Notes: generated from the letters alone by a model not told the origin. A stretch of 64,000 nucleotides of DNA from Mycobacterium sp. GA-0227b (GCF_001499855.1 NZ_LQIK01000023.1:1-64000); one strand, 5' to 3'; positions 28,429-37,927 are shown, numbered from the stretch's first letter. Translations and numbers: made by a program.

Positions 28429-29934
28429 TCAATACAGCCCGGCCCACGCCCGGCGACGCTCGGCGTCGGGGTCTTCGACGATGTCGTCGCGGGCCGACAT
28501 GATGATGCGGGTGTAGCGGCGCTCGGTGTCGTACACCGGCCAGTCGTGCCCGCTGGACCACCGGATCTCGCCGGTGTCCCACCCCTTGGCGGCGAAGTCC
28601 AGCCAGGTCCGCTGCATGCGCCGACCGACTGACGGCTGCAACCGCCGGCCGAGCGGGTGCATCTTGCGGCCGAGATACGACGCGTAGCTGTGTTGGATGT
28701 GCACGATCTCGCTGCCGTGCGTCGCACCGAGGCCGAGCATCCGCAGGCTGAAGCCGACGTGGTCGAAGCGGTACATGTGCGTCGGGGCGTGGCCACAGTA
28801 GGCGTCGGCGAACGCCCACGCCGGTCCGCCGAACATCACATCAGAGCCGAACGCGATCAACGCCCTTCGGCGCGGATAGTCGGGATATGCGGCCAGCACC
28901 CGGTCCTTGGCGTCCGGGGCGACGCGCTCGAAGTAGGCGTCTATCGAGGCGCGGGTGGTGGGCAGCATCGGCGGTTTGGTCCATGCGAACATCGACGCTT
29001 CGTGGCTATTGGTGCCGATGATCAGCGGCACCCTCCGCAGCCTGCCGTCGCGGGCGGCGTCGACCGGGTGGCTCGGCAGCAGGTCGACGCCGTAGGTCAG
29101 CCCGTAGGCCAACGTCGGCGTGGTGGCGGCGCTTTCGAGTTGCAGCCCGCCCGCGACGCGACGCAACTGGCGCTGCGGTAGCCGCTTGACCTCAGCGACG
29201 GGCACCCCCAGGCGGCGCAGGAACTCGTGGGCCTGCTCGGCCCGCACCTGCCGGTCGGCGATCAGCGGCAGTGCCGGGCTCTGCGCGATCGCCCGGGTGA
29301 ACAACCCCTCGGCGGCCGGGCTGGCGAGCAGCGCGAGCACCGACGTGCCGCCGGCGGACTCACCGAACACCGTCACGCGGGCCGGGTCACCGCCGAACGC
29401 CGCGATGTGGTCACGGATCCACCCGAGCGCGGCGATCTGGTCCCGCAACGCGAGGTTGTCGTCAAACCCTTCGCCGAGGTCACCGAGCTCGAAACCACCG
29501 AAGACGCCGATGCGGTAGGTGATGTTGACGACGACCACGTTGCCGTTGGCGGCCAGCCGCGAGCCGTTGTAGAGCTGAAACTGCCCGGCGCCGTAGACGA
29601 AGGCACCGCCGGGGATCCACACCATCACCGGCAGCGACGCCTTGGTGTCCGGAGACCACACCGTCAACGTCAGGCAGGCTTCGTCGCGGACCTTGGGGTC
29701 GTCGCGGCCACCGCCGACAAACGATTTGCCCTGCGGCGGCAGCGGTCCGTGTTCGATCGCGTCCCGAAGACCCGGCCACGGCCGCTTCGGCTCGGGACCG
29801 AGGAATCGGCGATCGCCCACCGGTTGCTCGGCGTAAGGAATCCCGCGCCAGACCCCGACGCCGCCCTCGGTGGTGCCGCGGAGATCGCCGAGGTCGGTGT
29901 GCACGACGCTCGAATGTCTGACAACGAGTGCCAC
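28429..29934 (-). CDS. Type B carboxylesterase
   Basis: A 501-residue alpha/beta-hydrolase of the carboxylesterase/para-nitrobenzyl esterase family. Landmarks: VWRGIPYAEQPVGDRRF, the oxyanion-hole segment VMVWIPGGAFVYGAG, NITYRIGVFGG, and the nucleophile elbow FGESAGGTS with Ser at about residue 193; an acidic residue and the C-terminal His (GATHGSEIVHI) complete the triad. The chosen GTG lies 6 nt after a TACGAT -10-like element, a leaderless layout. A longer start at 29967 would overlap the divergent peptidase ATG in a CATG. Confidence 0.88.
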   Translation of the reverse strand: MALVVRHSSVVHTDLGDLRGTTEGGVGVWRGIPYAEQPVGDRRFLGPEPKRPWPGLRDAIEHGPLPPQGKSFVGGGRDDPKVRDEACLTLTVWSPDTKASLPVMVWIPGGAFVYGAGQFQLYNGSRLAANGNVVVVNITYRIGVFGGFELGDLGEGFDDNLALRDQIAALGWIRDHIAAFGGDPARVTVFGESAGGTSVLALLASPAAEGLFTRAIAQSPALPLIADRQVRAEQAHEFLRRLGVPVAEVKRLPQRQLRRVAGGLQLESAATTPTLAYGLTYGVDLLPSHPVDAARDGRLRRVPLIIGTNSHEASMFAWTKPPMLPTTRASIDAYFERVAPDAKDRVLAAYPDYPRRRALIAFGSDVMFGGPAWAFADAYCGHAPTHMYRFDHVGFSLRMLGLGATHGSEIVHIQHSYASYLGRKMHPLGRRLQPSVGRRMQRTWLDFAAKGWDTGEIRWSSGHDWPVYDTERRYTRIIMSARDDIVEDPDAERRRAWAGLY

Positions 29935-29940
29935 GAGCGA

Positions 29941-29950
29941 ATCGTAGTGT
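29941..29950. promoter_or_regulatory. Overlapping divergent -10-like elements
   Basis: On the minus strand TACGAT (29946-29941) lies 6 nt before the esterase GTG. On the plus strand TAGTGT (29945-29950) lies 15 nt before the zinc-peptidase ATG. The two hexamers share two bases, so the polymerase could hardly occupy both at once. Both fit TANNNT; neither has been tested. Confidence 0.4.
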
Positions 29951-29965
29951 GCAAAGCTGAACGTC

Positions 29966-30862
29966 ATGACCTTCAACGAAGGTATGCAGATCGACACGAG
30001 CACCACCTCGTCGAGCGGCGGCGGGGGCGGCCCGGGCCGGGGCATCGCGGTCGGTGGTGGAGTCGGCGGCCTCGTGATTCTCGTCGTGGCGTTGTTTCTC
30101 GGCGTCGACCCGAGCTCGGTGATGCCATCGCAGGGCCAGTACGACAGCCAGGGCGTGGAGACACCGGGCTTCGATCTGAGCCAGTGCAAGACCGGCGAGG
30201 ATGCGAACGAGATCGTGCAGTGCCGGGTGGTGGCGACCGGCAACTCGGTCGACGCGGTGTGGGAGCAGTTGCTGCCGGGTGAGTATGTGCGCCCGCGCAT
30301 GGAGTTGTTCGACGGATCGGTACAGACGGGCTGCGGTCCCGCCGACACCAGCGTCGGGCCGTTCTACTGTCCGCCCGACCAGACCGCGTACTTCGACGTC
30401 GAGTTCTTCGACGTGCTCAAGAACCAATTCGGTTCCAGCGGTGGCCCGTTGGCGCAGGAGTATGTCGTCGCTCACGAGTACGGGCATCACGTGCAGAACC
30501 TGTTGGGTGTACTGGGCCGGTCACAAGGTCCGGGCGCCGCAGGCGCGACTGGCGCGGGGGTGCGCACCGAGTTGCAGGCCGACTGCTATGCCGGTGTCTG
30601 GGCACACTTCGCGTCGATCACCAAGCAGGAGGGCACCGACGTGACGTTCCTGGAGCCGTTGACCGACAAGGACATCGCCGACGCGCTGTCGGCAGCTGCG
30701 TCGGTGGGCGACGACCGCATTCAGCAGCAGGCGACCGGCCGGGTCAACCCCGAGGCGTGGACGCACGGTTCCGCAGCGCAGCGGCAGAAGTGGTTCACCG
30801 AGGGCTACCGCACCGGCGACCCGAAGGCGTGCGACACGTTCGCGACCAACGACCTTGGGTAG
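29966..30862 (+). CDS. Neutral zinc metallopeptidase (YpfJ family)
   Basis: A 298-residue membrane-anchored peptidase. A Gly/Ser-rich N-terminus (TTSSSGGGGGPGRG) precedes one membrane helix (residues about 27-47), then an extracytoplasmic domain with the HEYGHH zinc motif at residues 170-175 and the third-ligand region RTELQADCYAGVWAHF. Four or more Cys (CKTGED, VQCRV, TGCGP, FYCPP) suggest disulfides outside the membrane. Substrates are unknown. It is followed by a DUF885 gene whose start overlaps its end by 8 nt. Confidence 0.88.
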   Translation: MTFNEGMQIDTSTTSSSGGGGGPGRGIAVGGGVGGLVILVVALFLGVDPSSVMPSQGQYDSQGVETPGFDLSQCKTGEDANEIVQCRVVATGNSVDAVWEQLLPGEYVRPRMELFDGSVQTGCGPADTSVGPFYCPPDQTAYFDVEFFDVLKNQFGSSGGPLAQEYVVAHEYGHHVQNLLGVLGRSQGPGAAGATGAGVRTELQADCYAGVWAHFASITKQEGTDVTFLEPLTDKDIADALSAAASVGDDRIQQQATGRVNPEAWTHGSAAQRQKWFTEGYRTGDPKACDTFATNDLG

Positions 30863-32501
30863 GGCACCCACGGCCGTCGACGCGGTCGCCGAACGCTACC
30901 TCGCGACGTTGGCCGAGCTCGACCCCTGTGCGGCAACGGAAATGGGCATCGCAGGCTACGACGACGAGATCACCGACTACTCCCCCGACGGCGTCGCCGC
31001 GCGTGCCGACGCAGCACGCAACACGCTGCGTGAACTCGATACCGTCGCCGGAGTCGACGCGGTCGACGAGGTGACGGTGGCCGCGATGCGCGAACGCCTC
31101 GGCATCCTCGTCGAAATCAACGACGCCGGCCTCGATGTCGGCGAAATCAACGTGATCGCCTCACCGCTGCAGTCGATGCGCGACGTGTTCGACCTGATGC
31201 CGACGGAAACCGACGACGACTGGGCGGTGGTCGCCCGCCGGCTGGCACGGGTTCCCGAGCGCGCGGCCGGCTACGCCGACGCGCTGCGTGCCGCGATCGC
31301 GAGCGATCATCCGCCGGCGGTGCGTCAGGTGGTGCGGGGCATCGATCAGGCCGCGAGCATCCAGCACCTGCTGGTGGTGATGGTGGCCGACGCCGCGCCG
31401 GATAATTCCGCGCTGCACGACGAACTTCAGCACAACGCCGCCGTCGCCGCGAACGCCTACCGCGAACTCGGCAGGATCCTCGGGGACGAGATCGCCCCGC
31501 ACGCGCGCGCGGAGGACGCGGTCGGCCGCGACCTCTACCGGTTGTGGTCGCGGTCCTTCCTCGGTGCCGAGGTGGATCTCGACGAGACGTACGAGTGGGG
31601 TCGGGCTCAGCTGGAAAGCATTGTCGCAGAACAGGAAAGCCTCGCGCAGCAGCTCTATCCGGGCGCGTCGATCGCCGACGCACTGCGCCGCCTGGACGGT
31701 GAAGAGCGCTACCTCGTGCACGGCGTGGACGCGCTGCAGGCCTGGATGCAGGACCTGTCCGACCGTGCGGTGGAGTCGCTCGCCGACACGCACTTCGAGA
31801 TCGCGGAACCGTTGCGGCGTCTGGAATGTCGCATCGCGCCGACGCACACCGGCGGCATCTACTACACCGGCCCGTCGGAAGACCTCAGCAGACCGGGTCG
31901 GATGTGGTGGTCGGTTCCGCATGGAGTGGAGACGTTCCACACCTGGCAGGAGACGACGACCGTGTTCCACGAGGGGGTGCCCGGCCACCACCTGCAGATC
32001 GGCCGCGCCGTCGTGCTGGCCGACCAACTCAACCGCTGGCGCAGGCTGGGCTGCTGGGTGTCGGGACACGGCGAGGGCTGGGCGCTGTACGCCGAACGGC
32101 TGATGGCCGAACTCGGCTGGCTCGACGATCCGGGGAATCGAATCGGAATGCTCGACGCACAACGGTTTCGCGCCGCCCGAGTGGTGATCGACATCGGCGT
32201 GCACTGCGGGCTGACGGCGCCCGACGGCGGCGTCTGGGACGCCGAGCGGGCGTGGGAGTTCCTGGTGTCGCACAGCGCGATGAACGAGGAGCACCTGCAG
32301 TTCGAACTCGACCGCTACCTCGGGTGGCCGGGCCAGGCACCGTCGTATGCGATCGGGCAGCGAATCTGGCAGCAGCTGCGCGACGACATACTGGGTCGAG
32401 GCGTGTCGCTCAAGGAATTCCACAGCCGCGCACTGGATCTCGGTGGTCTGCCGCTCGACGTGCTGCGGTCCGCGCTGTCGGGCGGTTTCGCCGCCAGCTG
32501 A
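30855..32501 (+). CDS. DUF885-family metallopeptidase-like protein
   Basis: A 548-residue protein of the DUF885 family, related to M32/thermolysin-clan metallopeptidases. The zinc motif is HEGVPGHHLQIG at about residue 372, followed by the downstream Glu in GHGEGWALYAERLMAELG. Most of the protein is helical, starting VAERYLATLAELDPCAATEMGI. The TTG start overlaps the zinc-peptidase end by 8 nt, so the two peptidase genes are probably coupled. No signal peptide is visible, so it is likely cytoplasmic. Confidence 0.86.
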   Translation: MGRAPTAVDAVAERYLATLAELDPCAATEMGIAGYDDEITDYSPDGVAARADAARNTLRELDTVAGVDAVDEVTVAAMRERLGILVEINDAGLDVGEINVIASPLQSMRDVFDLMPTETDDDWAVVARRLARVPERAAGYADALRAAIASDHPPAVRQVVRGIDQAASIQHLLVVMVADAAPDNSALHDELQHNAAVAANAYRELGRILGDEIAPHARAEDAVGRDLYRLWSRSFLGAEVDLDETYEWGRAQLESIVAEQESLAQQLYPGASIADALRRLDGEERYLVHGVDALQAWMQDLSDRAVESLADTHFEIAEPLRRLECRIAPTHTGGIYYTGPSEDLSRPGRMWWSVPHGVETFHTWQETTTVFHEGVPGHHLQIGRAVVLADQLNRWRRLGCWVSGHGEGWALYAERLMAELGWLDDPGNRIGMLDAQRFRAARVVIDIGVHCGLTAPDGGVWDAERAWEFLVSHSAMNEEHLQFELDRYLGWPGQAPSYAIGQRIWQQLRDDILGRGVSLKEFHSRALDLGGLPLDVLRSALSGGFAAS

Positions 32502-32541
32502 GTCCCTTCTTTCGCTGGCCGAGAGTCTCTACCGTTAGCGC

Positions 32542-33219
32542 ATGGAATCCGTGACCGTCACACCGAAGCTCACCATGCTCGTCGTCGACGGCTGGCAGGT
32601 CTACGTGTGGCGGGACGGTGATTCGGTCACGCTGATCGACACCGGCGCGCCCGGGTCGGGTCCGGCCATCAGCGACGCAGTACCGGGTATCGACCGAATC
32701 GTGTTGACGCACGGGCACGTCGACCACACCGGCTCGGCGGCGCAGCTACGGGAGTCGACCGGGGCCACGGTGATGGCCGGTGCCGGCGACGCCGCCGCGA
32801 TCCGCGCCGGCGCCGCCCTTCCCCCACCGGTGTTCGAAGAGTGGGAGCTGCCGATCCATGAGCGGGTCGCCGCCGGACTGCCCGCTGCGGCGGATCCCGT
32901 ACCGGTGGACCGGGAGCTGCACGACGGTGATGTCCTCGACTTCGGTGGCGGCGCCGAGATCCTGTCCGTGCCGGGGCACACCGAGGGCAGCGTCGCGATC
33001 CACCTGCCGCGCCACGGCGTACTGCTCACCGGCGACACCATCGCCAATGTGGGAACCGTCATGCTGGGCACCTTCAACCAAGACCGCGCACGTACGGTGG
33101 CATCGTTCGGACGGCTCGCCGCGCTCGACGTCGACACCGCCTGTTTCGGGCACGGCGAGCCGATCGTCTCGGGTGCCGGCGCCCGCCTCCGCGAAGTGGC
33201 TGCCACACTGAGCGGGTGA
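32542..33219 (+). CDS. Metallo-beta-lactamase-fold hydrolase
   Basis: A 225-residue MBL-fold protein with the metal motif THGHVDHTGSAAQL (HxHxDH), a mid-sequence His in VPGHTEGSVAIHL, an Asp in LLTGDTIANVG and the last His in CFGHGEP. All the ligands of an active glyoxalase II-like or lactonase-like enzyme are present; the substrate is open. It begins a plus-strand run with the NmrA-like and SDR genes (gaps of 28 and 15 nt), probably one operon. Confidence 0.86.
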   Translation: MESVTVTPKLTMLVVDGWQVYVWRDGDSVTLIDTGAPGSGPAISDAVPGIDRIVLTHGHVDHTGSAAQLRESTGATVMAGAGDAAAIRAGAALPPPVFEEWELPIHERVAAGLPAAADPVPVDRELHDGDVLDFGGGAEILSVPGHTEGSVAIHLPRHGVLLTGDTIANVGTVMLGTFNQDRARTVASFGRLAALDVDTACFGHGEPIVSGAGARLREVAATLSG

Positions 33220-33247
33220 CCGGTCCGTCACCGAAAGGGGTCCAGCC

Positions 33248-33994
33248 ATGCGCATCGCTGTCGCGGGAGCGACGGGAAACATCGGCGCCCGCACCGCCGC
33301 GTTACTCGAACGCGACGGCCATGAGGTTGTGAGGATCAGCCGCTCACTCGGCGTCGATCTGATGACCGGTGCGGGTCTCGACGAGGCGCTCACCGGCGTG
33401 GACGCGGTCATCGACGCGATCAGCGCACCTCCCACCGACCGTGAGAAGACGACCGAATACTTCGGGGCCACCACGCGCAACCTGCTTGCCGCCGAGCATC
33501 GGGCAGGAGTGCGCCACCACGTCCTGCTGTCGATCGTGGGGATCCACGGCATCGAGGGCAACGCCCACTACGCGGGTAAACGCGAACAGGAGCGCCTCGT
33601 CGCCGAGGGACCGGTGCCCTGGACAGTGGTGCCGGCCACCCAATTTCACGATTTCGCGGCCATGGTCGCCGGTTGGACCGAGCATGACGGAGTGGCCACC
33701 ATCGCGCCGCTGCTCGTGCAGCCGATCGCGCCCGACGACATCGCCGAGGTCCTCGCCGAGGTCGCCACCGGCCAACCCCAGGGCCGGTATGTCGACGTCG
33801 CCGGACCCGAGCCGCAAGACCTCGTCGACATGGCCCGCCGCACCCTCGAAGCTCGCGGCCGCCGGGTCAAGCTCATCCCGACCTGGGATGGCGTTTTCGG
33901 CCTGTCGATGGCCGGGAACGTGTTGCTACCGAGCGAGAATGCCCGCATCGCTGCGACGACATTCGACGACTGGCTCGCCGCGGGCGCCGAGTAG
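33248..33994 (+). CDS. NmrA-like / atypical SDR NAD(P)-binding protein
   Basis: A 248-residue atypical SDR with the Rossmann motif VAGATGNIGARTAALLERDGHEVVRISR at the N-terminus, DAVIDAIS, and HHVLLSIVGIHGIEGNAHYAGKREQERLVAEGPVPWTVVPATQFHDF, where Tyr and Lys of HYAGKREQE are in the active-site position. C-terminal VATGQPQGRYVDVAGPE is usual for NmrA-type proteins. It may be a reductase or a redox-sensing protein. A GAAAGGGG ribosome binding site precedes the ATG. Confidence 0.83.
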   Translation: MRIAVAGATGNIGARTAALLERDGHEVVRISRSLGVDLMTGAGLDEALTGVDAVIDAISAPPTDREKTTEYFGATTRNLLAAEHRAGVRHHVLLSIVGIHGIEGNAHYAGKREQERLVAEGPVPWTVVPATQFHDFAAMVAGWTEHDGVATIAPLLVQPIAPDDIAEVLAEVATGQPQGRYVDVAGPEPQDLVDMARRTLEARGRRVKLIPTWDGVFGLSMAGNVLLPSENARIAATTFDDWLAAGAE

Positions 33995-34009
33995 ACAGGA
34001 GCATCCAGC

Positions 34010-34831
<822 letters not shown>

Positions 34832-34839
34832 TTCCTGCG

Positions 34840-34851
34840 CGTGGGCCCACG
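34840..34851. repeat. 12-bp perfect palindrome after the SDR gene
   Basis: CGTGGGCCCACG is perfectly self-complementary and begins 9 nt after the SDR stop. It has no loop, so it would form at best a poor RNA hairpin; it may be a protein site or chance in GC-rich DNA. Confidence 0.3.
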
Positions 34852-34864
34852 GGTAAGCAGGGGA

Positions 34865-34914
34865 CAGACGCAAATTGACCCATTTTCGCCGCAGTTCGGG
34901 ACAATTTCCGTCTG
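34865..34914. terminator. Imperfect stem-loop between convergent SDR and thioesterase genes
   Basis: CAGACGCAAATT and AATTTCCGTCTG form a 12-bp stem with one mismatch around a 26-nt loop. It lies between the convergent SDR and thioesterase stops. The A/T-rich base and position suit a bidirectional terminator, though the loop is long. Confidence 0.5.
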
Positions 34915-34939
34915 CTCGCGGATAGAGGTGACGCCCCGC

Positions 34940-35836
34940 CTAGAGCCGGGACTGCTCCTTGATCGCCGTGTCGGTCTTGCGCAGCGGCCGGATCAGCGCG
35001 TCCTGCGCGAACGACGCGATCAGCTCACCGGATTCGGTGTGCACCGTGCCGCGCACGTACGACATGCCCGCCCCGACCTGAGTGCTCTCGTGGCCGTACA
35101 GCAACCAACCGTTCCACCGGAACGGCTCGTGGAAGCTGACCGACACCGTCATCGGCGCGGTCGACACGGTCAGATGCGACTGCGCCGTGCCGATCCCCTC
35201 GTGTGCCCGCATTGTCGTCGAAATACCAAGGTGCCCAGTGAGATAGGCAACGAGCGCCTTCGCGAGCTCGTCGCGGGTCGGGATCGGCTCGTAGTGCACC
35301 CAGGCGTACAGCTCCGGCGGCCCCACCTCGTCGGGACTGTTCACGTCGACCACGTCGATGAGCCGGATCTCCCTGCCGGTCATGGGCATCCGGGCGTCGT
35401 TCGCCTCGGCGGGCGGCTTGACGTCGGGGCGCGGCAACGCGTGGCGGATGACGTCGGGCGTTGGCACGTCGGTCAACACCGTCACCGTCACGCACCGTTT
35501 ACCGTTCTGCTTGGCCGACACGATCGCCGTTGCGGTCGACCGGCCTTCGTTGACGACGTCGATCTCCAGCTCCAGCGGACCGGCCCCGACCATGACCGCA
35601 CGCGAGAAGACCGCGTACACCGAGCGCACCGATTTGCCCCCGAAGCGTTTCGCCACCGCCACGATGACCTGGGCGAGCACCTGCGTGCCCTCCACCACCT
35701 GCCGGTCCTGCTCGCCGACGGGACCGGTTTCGGCGATGAACCGGTTCTCCCCATCGGGCCGCACGTCGAACAGGTCGAGCAGCTCCTCGACCGTCCACAG
35801 CTCCTTGGCTGGCTCCTGCGCTGAGTCTGTCGTCAT
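34940..35836 (-). CDS. TesB-like double hot-dog acyl-CoA thioesterase
   Basis: A 298-residue protein built like acyl-CoA thioesterase II: two hot-dog halves. The N-terminal half has ENRFIAETGPVGEQDRQVVEGTQVLAQVIVAVAKRFGGKSVRSVYAVFSRAVMVG, and the C-terminal half GTAQSHLTVSTAPMTVSVSFHEPFRWNGWLLYGHESTQVGAGMSYVRGTVHTESGELIASFAQDALIR. The terminal A-S-x-x-Q-D-x-x-I segment is a family hallmark. It probably hydrolyses a CoA ester in the adjoining catabolic route. It diverges from a TetR gene with a TetR-type operator between them. Confidence 0.8.
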   Translation of the reverse strand: MTTDSAQEPAKELWTVEELLDLFDVRPDGENRFIAETGPVGEQDRQVVEGTQVLAQVIVAVAKRFGGKSVRSVYAVFSRAVMVGAGPLELEIDVVNEGRSTATAIVSAKQNGKRCVTVTVLTDVPTPDVIRHALPRPDVKPPAEANDARMPMTGREIRLIDVVDVNSPDEVGPPELYAWVHYEPIPTRDELAKALVAYLTGHLGISTTMRAHEGIGTAQSHLTVSTAPMTVSVSFHEPFRWNGWLLYGHESTQVGAGMSYVRGTVHTESGELIASFAQDALIRPLRKTDTAIKEQSRL

Positions 35837-35869
35837 GACAGGGAACAGTAACCGAGCTTCCGCAAAAGC

Positions 35870-35884
35870 GGTAACGTCATTACC
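35870..35884. promoter_or_regulatory. TetR-type operator, copy 1 (thioesterase/TetR intergenic)
   Basis: GGTAACGTCATTACC is an inverted repeat with one mismatched pair. It matches the core of a perfect palindrome 770 bp away (36638-36656) at 14 of 15 positions. It lies 33 nt before the thioesterase start and upstream of the TetR start, so the regulator probably controls itself and the thioesterase. Confidence 0.7.
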
Positions 35885-35917
35885 AGCGAACCACCGATGA
35901 GCGGGAAGGTGCCGACG

Positions 35918-36577
35918 ATGGCCAAGCCGAGCGGACGTACGGCGGCCGGAACCGCCCGGGTCGCGTCACCGGACGACCCCGCCGAGTCCGAGTCCCGGCC
36001 CAAGCGCTTCATGAAGTCGGCGCTGGCGATCCTCGGTGAAACCGGCCGCACGGATTTCACGGTGCTCGAAGTCGTCGAGCGCTCCAAGACGTCGCTGCGG
36101 TCGTTCTATCAGCACTTCTCCACCAAGGACGAGTTGCTGCTCGCACTCGTCGACAAGATCATGTCCGAGTCGACGCGCCGGTGGCGCGAGGACACCGCCG
36201 GGCTGCCGGCCACCACCGCACTTCGGGTCCTCGTCGACCGCATCTGCACACCGCCGGAGACGACGACCCAGGACAAGGTCAACCGCGGCCTGACCAACTA
36301 CAACGACCGGCTCGCCGAGACGTTGCCCCGCGAGTACGCCCGGGTGCTCTCGCCGGTGCACGAGCTGATCAAGGACATCATCAACCGCGGGATCGCCGAG
36401 GGCGTCTTCCGCGCCGACGTGAACGTCGAGGCCCGAGCGGCGCTGATCATGCAATCCGCGCTGGGTGCGATCCGGCTGCAGGTGCTCGGCGCCGAGCTCA
36501 ACGGCGTTCCGATCGGCGCCGACGACATCTACGACTACTGCCTGAGCGGGCTCACTGGCCCGGCCGACCCGGCCTGA
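35918..36577 (+). CDS. TetR-family transcriptional regulator
   Basis: A 219-residue regulator: RFMKSALAILGETGRTDFTVLEVVERSKTSLRSFYQHFSTKDELLLALVDKIM is the TetR DNA-binding domain; the rest is helical, ending GAIRLQVLGAELNGVPIGADDIYDYCLSGL. The ATG chosen has GGAAGG 8 nt upstream; an ATG 21 nt earlier is possible but lacks it. Two near-identical palindromes, one before its divergent neighbour and one before the amidohydrolase, are the likely operators. An acyl-CoA or aromatic ligand is plausible from the gene content. Confidence 0.85.
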   Translation: MAKPSGRTAAGTARVASPDDPAESESRPKRFMKSALAILGETGRTDFTVLEVVERSKTSLRSFYQHFSTKDELLLALVDKIMSESTRRWREDTAGLPATTALRVLVDRICTPPETTTQDKVNRGLTNYNDRLAETLPREYARVLSPVHELIKDIINRGIAEGVFRADVNVEARAALIMQSALGAIRLQVLGAELNGVPIGADDIYDYCLSGLTGPADPA

Positions 36578-36637
36578 CCTGCGTCGCGCCGGCAGAAAAA
36601 CCACCTTCTCGACGCCGCTGTTTTCGCTGGTCCGAAA

Positions 36638-36656
36638 GTGGTAATGTCATTACCAC
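36638..36656 (+). promoter_or_regulatory. TetR-type operator, copy 2 (amidohydrolase promoter)
   Basis: GTGGTAATGTCATTACCAC is a perfect 19-bp palindrome with 9-bp arms around a central T. Its 15-bp core differs at one position from the operator upstream of the TetR gene. It ends 31 nt before the amidohydrolase ATG, a position for repression of that operon. Confidence 0.75.
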
Positions 36657-36687
36657 AATCAGCCAAGCAGACTTCCAGGAGGCGCAA

Positions 36688-37911
36688 ATGGCCCGCCAGC
36701 TTCCCTACCCGGTGTTCGACGCCGACAACCACTTCTACGAGCCGAAAGAGGCGCTGACCAAGTTCCTTCCGGACCATCGCAAGCACGTCATCGACTACAT
36801 CGAGGTCCGCGGCCGCACCAAGATCATGGTGCGCAACCAGGTCAGCGACTACATCCCGAACCCGACCTTCGAGGTCGTCGCCCGACCCGGCGCGCAGGAG
36901 GAGTACTTCAAGCACGGCAGCGGCGGCAAGAGCTTCCGCGAGGTCATGGGCAAGCCGATGAAAGCCATTCCCGCCTTCCGCGAGCCCGCCGCGCGACTCG
37001 AGGTGATGGACGGGCTGGGGCTCGACTATTCCCTGATGTTCCCGACGCTGGCGAGCCTCGTCGAGGAACGGATGAAGGACGATCCGGAACTGATCCTCGA
37101 CGTGATCCATGCGCTCAACGAATGGATGTACGAGACCTGGCAGTTCAACTACGAGGACCGCATCTTCTCCACGCCGGTCATCAACCTCGGCATCGTCGAC
37201 CGCGCCCTCTCCGAACTCGAGTGGTGTTTGGAGCGCGGCGCCAAGACCGTCCTCGTCCGTCCCGCGCCGGTGCCCGGTTTGAAGGGCACCCGGTCGTTCG
37301 GCCTGCCGGAGTTCGACCCGTTCTGGCAGGCGTGCGTGAAGGCCGGTATCCCGGTGTCGATGCACGCCTCGGACTCCGGATACGCCGAGTACCTCAACGA
37401 CTGGGAACCCGCCGACGAGTACTTGCCGTTCAAACCGACGGCGTTCCGCATGGTCTCGATGGGCAAGCGCCCGATCGAGGATTCGATGGCCGCGTTGGTG
37501 TGCCACGGTGCGTTGACGCGCAATCCCGAACTGCGCGTCCTGTCGATCGAGAACGGCGCGGACTGGGTGCCCTACCTGTTCAAGCAGTTCGAGGGCGTGT
37601 ACAAGAAGATGCCCCAGGAGTTCCCGGAGAATCCGATCGAGGCCTTCAAGCGCGGGGTGTACGTCGCGCCCTTCTGGGAGGACGACTTCAAGCAGATGGC
37701 CGATCTCCTCGGCGTCGACCGGGTGATCTTCGGTTCGGACTGGCCGCATCCGGAGGGGTTGGCCGAGCCGACGCACCTGATCGACGACCTGCAGGCCCTC
37801 GACGCGGAGGGACAGCAGAAGGTCATGGGCGGCAACATGATCGACTTGTTCAAGGTTCCGAACGAGATCGTCCACAACCCCGACGTGCCTGCGCTCGTCA
37901 TTCCCGCCTGA
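36688..37911 (+). CDS. Amidohydrolase-2 family protein (ACMSD/decarboxylase-like)
   Basis: A 407-residue TIM-barrel amidohydrolase. The first metal site reads VFDADNHFYEP (Asp-x-Asn-His instead of the usual H-x-H); later motifs are VSMHASDSGY with a His and GVDRVIFGSDWPHPEG with the catalytic Asp. This pattern fits the amidohydrolase-2 group that includes ACMSD, 2,3-dihydroxybenzoate decarboxylases and actinobacterial homologues of unknown role. AGGAGG sits 6 nt before the ATG. Next to acyl-CoA dehydrogenases it suggests a ring-cleavage, hydratase or decarboxylase step. A strong hairpin follows the stop. Confidence 0.85.
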   Translation: MARQLPYPVFDADNHFYEPKEALTKFLPDHRKHVIDYIEVRGRTKIMVRNQVSDYIPNPTFEVVARPGAQEEYFKHGSGGKSFREVMGKPMKAIPAFREPAARLEVMDGLGLDYSLMFPTLASLVEERMKDDPELILDVIHALNEWMYETWQFNYEDRIFSTPVINLGIVDRALSELEWCLERGAKTVLVRPAPVPGLKGTRSFGLPEFDPFWQACVKAGIPVSMHASDSGYAEYLNDWEPADEYLPFKPTAFRMVSMGKRPIEDSMAALVCHGALTRNPELRVLSIENGADWVPYLFKQFEGVYKKMPQEFPENPIEAFKRGVYVAPFWEDDFKQMADLLGVDRVIFGSDWPHPEGLAEPTHLIDDLQALDAEGQQKVMGGNMIDLFKVPNEIVHNPDVPALVIPA

Positions 37912-37927
37912 CCTAGAGGCACACGTC

